From: Nectonema munidae | Lineage: Eukaryota; Nematomorpha; Nectonematoida; Nectonematidae | Length of the DNA: 64,000 nt | Reading direction: 5' to 3' | Assembly (NCBI GenBank): GCA_030549495.1 | Contig: JAUIRK010000501.1 | Coordinates: 372,001 to 436,000 of the forward strand | Shown here: positions 35,901-44,900 of the stretch, in pieces | Layout: each line of letters starts with the position of its first letter | How positions within the stretch are numbered: the first letter of the stretch is position 1 | The notes under the pieces: model-generated | The model's database searches: none | What the model saw: only the letters and a program-made list of their open reading frames with translations | Told to the model about the DNA's origin: nothing | Program-made: the position numbers and the translations under genes

Positions 35901-38900
35901 GAAGCTTGAAAATGATCCTTTTTAGCTAATAAAGCTTTTGAAAAAGCTTAGCGGTTCAATGAACTTTTTTAGTGTTAAATAAAAAATACCAATGAAAGAC
36001 ATTTCGCGCCTAGCGAATTATTTTTATGGGTGGCATGACAGGTTGGTTGAGATGATGGACTCAGCACGGAAGCCTCTGGGTTCGATTCCTCATCGATACC
36101 AATTTTTTCATAGTGCGACATAAGCGGTATATCAGTGCCTTGTCAATGAAAACACACCCACGGTACCTTTACCTTTACCTTAAATCGACCCAATAAGATA
36201 TATGATTCAGTAAAGTAGCCATATGAATCTTTATCGCGCCTAAGTGGTATTGTTGTTTTTTCTGAAATAAAACTAGTAACTGTTCTTTATAACAGCTCTT
36301 CTCTTTGTGCATATGAGCTGGTAATATGTGTCTGTCTTTTTCTATTTTTGTTGATACGATTTTCCTACTTTATTAAAAAGGTAGAAGGACGATGTCAACA
36401 AAATAAAATTATTTCACCCTCACTTCCAATGATATACATGATTTTTCTATACTTTTCTTAATTTTTTCACTTTATATTTTTAGAGTTAGCGTATTGATGA
36501 AAAGATAGTTTCGATATGTTATTTTTAAGCTTATAAATTGGCGTCAATGTAGATCTAGGAATCCTGATCCAAGTCCACTCATTCCTCGCTAAGTGGCTGT
36601 GTTAGCAAATCATAAAATATAGCTTATAAATATGAGTAATCAAATATATATAATATCAAAAATCTTTATGAAAATGACAATATATTGTTTGCATTCAATT
36701 TTAAACGATGTGTTTTTTAGCTCCTTCTTTACAAATCCCTCTTTGTTCCTCATCTCACATTCAGTATCTTCGACTGGAGTCACTACTCCCCTTTATTTCT
36801 GCAACGGGTGCAAAAGGAAGCATTGAGAATTGTTTATAACATAAACTTTTTCACTCACACATCCCGGCTTTTTTTCCAGCATAAACTTTTGAGAGTTAAT
36901 CATATATATAACTTGAGGAGAGCCATGCCTGTTTATAAGTTATTCAACTCTAGTATATTTTTTGAAAATAACCTCTAATGCTTTTTGAAGAAGAAATTTA
37001 TTTACAAATTCGATACACTCATAAGAAGTCATTATGCTTTATTGGTAGCGTACTTCAAAAGAAAACAAAGAAAAGAAAAATCTTTAGCAAAAAAGTTATA
37101 ATAATGTTATGTAGAATAATATTAGGAGAACAATATTAAAAATTGAGTGAAGGCATGCAAGCGGATGTTTTTCCAAAGGTTTTTTTTATGAAAACCGTTT
37201 CAGGAAAAATACACCATCAAAGAGACAAGGAGATTAAAAAGCATATAGAGCATCAGGATGAAATGAGTACATGAAATATCATTAACTAATTATTTTGACA
37301 AATATAGAAAATTAACAACATTACAAGTTGTTTTTCTCTATATGAAGAAATGAACCAATCTTTCATGATGATGAGTTTCATTTTCTTTACTGAAGAGAAA
37401 CTTTCTGCTATGAAGCTTCTGTATTTTTCGTAAAAACAAACAACTTTGTATCTTATAAAAAGCTTAGAAACTTCAAGTCTGAAATGCGGTTTATCTAGAT
37501 TCATAACATTAGCTTTTTTAGATTATTCAAATCTAAATCAATAGATTCTTATGTCATTCAACTAGAAGGAATGTAATCCGAAAAATTATTTTGTTTGCAA
37601 ATTTTTGTTATACTCTTTACAGTTTTCTTTATCATGTTTCATTTTTTTTAATTTATCTTCTGTCTTGTTGAACTTATCTCATAAACTTCGATAATGCATC
37701 CTCACGTTGCTTTGATAGGCTTTCCAAAATTCTACACTACTGTTTTGAATCCTTGAGTGGCCTTTCAGTCTTTGATACGACCCTTCAAACCCATTTTCAC
37801 CTCTTTTTTTGTCAACACTTGTTTTCTTGTTATATTTGGTCATCCTTTTGTTTTTTTTCTATAAATTTACTTTGTAATATTGACTGTTTGGAAATAAATA
37901 AATTAATTACTTACTTACTTACTTCTATTTCAATAGATCGTCAAAAAATATCTAAAATAGTTGACGATAAAATAAAGGATTCAGAAATACCAAGAGATTC
38001 TCATACATCAACTTAGCTGAAAAAAGCTGGAAAAAGGTAAAAATTTTATATCCTTATTTGTTTCATGTTTCTTTTTATCATTTACTTTTGAAAATATATA
38101 GATAATTTGATGGCTTGCGTCAAAATGTTAATAGTCAATAAAAAGCAAAGCAAATGTTTTTCAACAAAATCGGTTTACCACCCAAACCTATATTGTAGGT
38201 TAAAGTCAGCGTTTTGGCATGATGAAAAATTTTTTGAAGTCAAAAGAATTCTTCAAGACTTTAAAGCTTTGCTGAATTTGGTTGAGAAATGCAAAGATGA
38301 AGGCTATCGTATTCAGAAAGCCTAGGAAAGTATCGTCACAACGGAACCTATACAATGCTGTCTCTGATTTAAAAAAATACATCAGCCAAAGATATTCTAC
38401 ATGATGTGAGCTCAACTTTCTAAAATTAATTTTTATTTTATTAAATAAATAAGTTTAAGTCAATTTTTTGGTTGAAATTTTTGTGTTTTTTCAAATCAAT
38501 AAAGTAAATGAAATAAGGTTAATTTTTTCATTTTTAACGACAATATTTTACGTTCTCTATTACTAATTTTTCAGTGATGCACAAATTATAGTAAGGAAAT
38601 TTTAAACGCATATTTTAGTTTGAAGTTAAATGCTAAAATTTATGGTTTAATTGTTTAAATTTATGGTCCATATATGTATTTTTTGAATATAAAAAAATAT
38701 TTAAAACTTTTTTTATAAATATTTTTTTAATTTAAGTTCAATTTAAGTATGAATTTTTAGGAAACTTAAAACTGATGTCTATAGAAGACTACGTTTTTGT
38801 TCCATTTAACACTCAAGCCTTATTACGTTTTTACATTATTATACGTTGACTGATACTTTTTCGCAAATTGTAGCACTTTTCGAAGTGAAATAAATTTATA

Positions 38901-41900
38901 ATTATATGGTATTAAATTTTTATGCATAATGAAATAATATTAATCCATATCAACCAATATCCATAAATTGTTAAAAACTTTATATACAATGATATATAAA
39001 TAATAAATTATAAACTATATAATCAATAAATCCTCTCTTGAAGAATTAAAAAATCGATTTTTTTGATAATTTTCATTTTGTTATTTATTTAGTTAGCCAT
39101 TTTTTCATTTAATTAGTTAATTAGATATGTTATATCTAATTAAGATATGTTAAAATTGTAGTTAAAAAACTTACATATATTTCTTATCTATTTTCCATAC
39201 ATGTGTTTTGAATTGAAGGATTTGATTAGTAGACAAAAGAAATGAATCCTTTTAAAATCAATAAACAATGAAATGCTAGCCAACAATCATTTATTATTTA
39301 AAAAAGAGAAAAATAAGTGTTTTATATCGCATATTTTTATAAAAAAAGAGGATAAAACACATGAGATTTTAAAATATGTAAAGAAATAAAGCGATTGGGA
39401 TTCAAAGATACTTACTTTGTCCATATCAAAATTTTTAAAAACAAATTCTGCAAAAATTTTCGAATTTCCACCTGGAAAGAATTGATCATATATTTTTTGG
39501 AAAGCCTGGAAAAAAAGATAAAAATGAGTTTATTAAATATTTAAAGGAAAATATTAGAAATTTTGAAAATAAGGATGAGAGAATTAATTATCATCCTTTA
39601 ACTTATTTGCGGGATTTAGCTTGTCAGATTAATTAAAAGATTTTCAAGTATGTAAGAATAAAATTAGGAAAGCTTTATCGTGGATTAAAACCAAATACCA
39701 TTTTACTAATAAATTCTTTTCTTTATAAAATGTATTTATTTGTCAAAATGTTAATTTGAAAAAAAATATAAAATACTTCCAAGTTCAGGTTTCCATCTGG
39801 AAAGTCTTTGAAAAAATTTTTGTACCTTAACAAAAAAAGTAATGCCGTATATATAATGGTTGACTTTTCTTTTTTATTTTAAAAAAAAAACTAATTTATT
39901 TTTAAAGGATAGAAAAAAAACATTTTATTGTATTGCATATATGTTAAAGAAATTTGTATTAAACTTCTTTACATAAGTATACTCATATACTTATCGCTTA
40001 CATTGAAAGAAATTGCATCCTAAAATTCTTTATATAATCTACACGCCATTTTGAAATATTTTACATAAAAATGAATTAATAATCGCATTTATATCCAAAT
40101 TGTAAAATATTTTTGTCTTTTTTATGCTAACAATTTTAAAAACTCACTAGAGACTGATTTTATCTGTTTTTTTAAGTTGGCTTTTTAATCAGATGATACA
40201 ATTTTACCTAACCTATCGTGTATCAGGCGAATCTCGGTATTGGAGAAAGATAACGAAACTTTTGAAGAATTATTCCATCTTGATATGGGGTATGAAATCA
40301 ACTTTGGCCAACTTTACCTCAATTATTTCCCGCATTCAATAGAAAATACCTTTCCTTCTAGTATTTTAAACACTCTATCATGTACAAAATAAAAGTTTTA
40401 AACATAAAAATTGACGAATAATATTATCAATTATTTAGTCAATTACTTCGTTTGTTAAATAGTGACTTTGCTTAATTTTAGGTCAAATGATTTTACATCA
40501 ATTCTTTTGGAGAAGGATAAAGAAATAGCTTTGATATATTATTGCGCGTTGTGTTCAAAGCATTTGATTTAAGTAATCAAACATTTTATTATAATTGAGC
40601 ATAGCGGCTATACGATTGTGCCTTTTTGATGACTGATTTTCTGATTAAACATTAAAATTTTGTATTAAGAAAAAGCCTTCTTTTATTAGTAATTTTCTTT
40701 TTTTTAACTTAATCAATAATATAGCATTCATTTTCAATATAGCACGGCCATATGCTGCAGCGACGCTCTAAATTTTAGCTGGATGCTCACACCCATTTTT
40801 ATTCTCTTAAAATTTTAAAATTAATCTATTTGGATTGAAGGAGTGTTGAAAATTTTTTCCTAAAAATCCTACAGGCTTAAAATTTTTTAATGAAAATTTT
40901 ATTGACTTTAAAATTTCTAAGAAATTAGAGAATAAATGAAAGAAAGTTTTAAATTCGATACGCCATTGAAGGCATTTCAAGTTCAAGGGAAATGTTTTTA
41001 AGTTTTAAGTTAACTTTCTTTATCATAAGTTTCAATTATAAAATTTTTATTTATATTGCTTGAATTTGAAATATTCGTATTTCAAATTCTATTTTTTATT
41101 CGTTTTGAAAATGTTTGCTTTTTTTATGGAGAGAAAGGAAAACATTGCATTACACATCTGTTACAAATAAGAGACAGGCGAAGCTAAGCTTTTGAAATAT
41201 TTTTATCTATGTTACTTCAATTTTTAAATTCTATAATAAAACAATTTTTTTTTAATAATTTTTTTTATAAAAATATTGGTTCAAAAAATATATTTGAAAA
41301 TTCTGTTCTTTACATGGATAATGCAAAAACACTTTAATCTGAAGTTTGCAAAGAAAGACTCTCAAATGTACATCTTACACACAAGTATTTATTTTCATAT
41401 TCTTACATGATTAAGACATTTAAATAAGCTTTTTCTAAAACAAAATGTTCAGTCCAAAGACAGATTTCAGAAAAAATTTTGATAATGATTTCGTTTGGAA
41501 TGAATGAAATTATCCAATTGCATTGTATTGTGTGTTTTGGTGAAGCTGAAAGAAATATATACAGTTAGCGTTATAGATAGATGAATATGATTTCTTATTT
41601 TTTATAAATCAGTCATATTCGTGCTTATAAGAGCCAACATTTTGCATTTTTTTTAATTTTCCTTAAGGCTAAAAAATTTGTTAAATAAGTTGAGTTTGAA
41701 GTTCTGAATCTTTTATCTTAGAACTCTTATTTGTAACATATCCTTCTTTCCAGATAAAAAACTGAGCATTTAGCCAATAAAATAATAAACCAATAAAAAT
41801 AAAGTTAAATCGTCTTCTTTATTCTTGTTATTCATTAATTAGATTAATTAGTTAATCTACGAGTGTATGCAAAGATAAACTCCAAAAACTCATTAAAGCA

Positions 41901-44900
41901 ATAAAAAAAGAACACCGATTGTGAAATTCGTTAAAATTCTAGGAAGTAAAATTTTTTTTAATATAGATAGTTATTTAATTTAAATTTAAAAACTTACCAT
42001 ATTCGAAGTTCTTTTTCACTAACTATTGCAAAATAAAATTACGGTGATTATGCATCAACAAGAATACGATACAATGAAAGACTGGGCGAATATGAATTTA
42101 AAACATTGAAAACTTTGCGCTATTTCATATTGATAAATATATAAATGAATGCATCTCGACAAAATCAATGAAGAAGAATGTATATGGAAGTAGATGAATG
42201 ACTAAAAGTAAAAAATATAATGGGAGCGTCAATAAGCATGAGATATTTCGTGAAATACCTATAGTTTCATTTCAGTAATTTCATTGAATATGGAGGGAAT
42301 TTGAAAAACGAAATTATTTTCCGATAAAAAAATACACTATATTTGGAAAATTTTGTTTTCTAACACTGTAGTCTATTTTTTTTCTTGACCATATCTCGGA
42401 AGGCAGAGTAGTTGGTGGTTCTTCACCTTTTTAATGCCATTTTTGTCTCGGTTTGATGGTGTTAAAATCTGGCAACGATATACCAAATCTAACTTTATTG
42501 AAATAAGCATGTTTAATTAGGTGGAGTTAATTAATTTAGTCAACATGCTTGGACAACTTGATTTGTTTGATTAAAATTGGTATTCAAAAAAGCTGTCTCC
42601 AATTCTCGCATAAATCAATTTACAAAATCAATCCACAAAATCCTTCTACTTTGGTATTCAACGAGCGCAATCATATATCAATTCTGTCAGCTCTCAATTC
42701 CAATTCTCATAGCACTTCTTCACTGCGTGTTCTTCTTATTAAAAGAAATGGATGGGAAGGAGTACAAAAAATAATAGTGCTATTTATCCATATAAAACTC
42801 TTTTTATTCACCCTTACACGCTTTTTGAAGAGTGTATCAGTCTTATACAACTTGTGAAAATTACAGACGGATTTTAGAGGGGAAAATTTTTAGCGATAAG
42901 ATTATTATATGTGTATAAAGTGTACTATTAATTAGAGGATATTTTCAATACATATCTAGTAATCCATTAATTAAGACAAGAACTTCACTATTATAGAGTA
43001 TCTTTTGAAATATTTTATTAAAAATAATTTCTGAGCTTAGAAATTTGTAAGCAGTTAGAAATAAACTAAATGATATATTTATAAAATTTTATTGAAAAAA
43101 AAGAAAAGGTTTGAATTTTATTCTTCAGAAAAAATATAAGAGACGAGTTAAAGACATTATCAATTAAAAAGTATTATACAAATAATAAATATTAAAAAAC
43201 AGAGTTTTAACGATTAGACTCTAAAACTTTTTGACATTTGAATAAAATTTTAATGATGATTTTTTTCTCTAACTCTCCATATTATTAGAAGCTTGAAAAA
43301 TCCGTGAAGTCGTCTAGAAGGACTCAATGACAAGTTTTGGTAAAATAGAAAAAAGTACTTTGTAAGTCCCTATCTATATGTCCCTATCTATTAATCATAT
43401 TTCAAACATAAATGTTAAAAACACCATCTCATAACTCATTTTTGATTTAGGACTATCTATATACTCCAATATATTTCGGTTAAGATTCAATGACATTACA
43501 ACGATTAATGTTTGGTTCAAAAAAGTTATCCTAATTTTTTGTTATTTAAATTCAATGATCTATTTATCCGGGATAAAAGGTGATTGGTCCAAAAGAGTCG
43601 CAATAGAATCGCCACCAAGTTTAAAATCCAACCATTTTATGGATAGGGCTCAATAATAATCAATCAAATCAATGAATCAAGCATCATTAAATTGAAAATT
43701 TGGGGCTAGAATAGTGTAGGATACCAGCTATCTATCTATTCCATTTGCATTATCTAGGCCTAAAATATGTTGTGTTTTGAGTGATGTTTCATACACTTAT
43801 ATGATTGGTTATTTACATTTTTGCCTAAAAGATGGATTGGTCATGTAAAAGAAGCATCTAGTAGAAGAATTTAAAGGGGCGATCTTCTATTTCTCTGCAT
43901 TCATTGTGAAATACAAATGATAAGAGAGGTGAAGTGGGTATTTACACATAAATTTTTTTGTGGGGTGTTTTCATCGAGAAGGCACAATTTGAGCCGCCTG
44001 TATCGAACTATGAGAAAATAGGCTTGATGTGGGATCGAACCCAAGACCTTGAGTTATCGAAAAACAGTATACCTAGCCAACCTTACTCACGCCTTAATTC
44101 TAATCCTCACCCTAATGATATAAACTTTCTAAATTCACTTACGCCATCTTCATTGATAAAATCTTAAAAGTTAATCACAGGGTTTACCCACTTTACAAAT
44201 ATTTAATATTATAATATTTATCCAAAAATGATTTAAATACTAAATTATTCAATATTTTTGTGAACTTTTTTTTTTACAAAATTAGATTTAGTTAAAAATT
44301 TGCATTATAATTTTTACGCAAAAATAAGCCCACTGAGAATAGACTTAAAGATATATTTTCAAGATAGCTTATTTCTCAAAACTCCAGTATTATAATAAAC
44401 ATATGATACCTTATTTTCAAAATGAAGTTTTAACTTCTCAAACATATTTATATCCAATCAAAACGTAATATTTTAATGTAAAAAATGGTTATTTACATTT
44501 TTTTGATATTTAGTCCACTTTTAAACGAACTTGATGCTTAACTTGTAAAACGATGTTTTTGGAAAGTTGCAAAATACCTTAAAAGATATTTCTGACCAAT
44601 CTTTGTCTTAGTGGCACTTCAATATATTTAGGATGTGAGGCGCGTGACATATTGTTGGAAGAGCTCGCCTCAATTTGCCCCAAAACGCGCTACCTCACTC
44701 TATACGCAAAACATGACTATTTACAGGTTCGAGTGATTTGATCAATTTTTTCCCAAATCACAGATAATAATTATACTCTAATTTGATAAATAAATAATTG
44801 TTATTAAAAATTACTTTTAATTGACTTATTTGATATAGTTAAATGTGTTGTAATTATTGTGATGATTATAAGATTGCTCTATATATATATTGTTTGAAAA

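Noticed and set aside
36001-36120. Free-standing tRNA gene in the GGTTCGATTCC region
   Set aside because: The pol III boxes are present, but the arms do not fold into a good cloverleaf and a SINE body follows directly.
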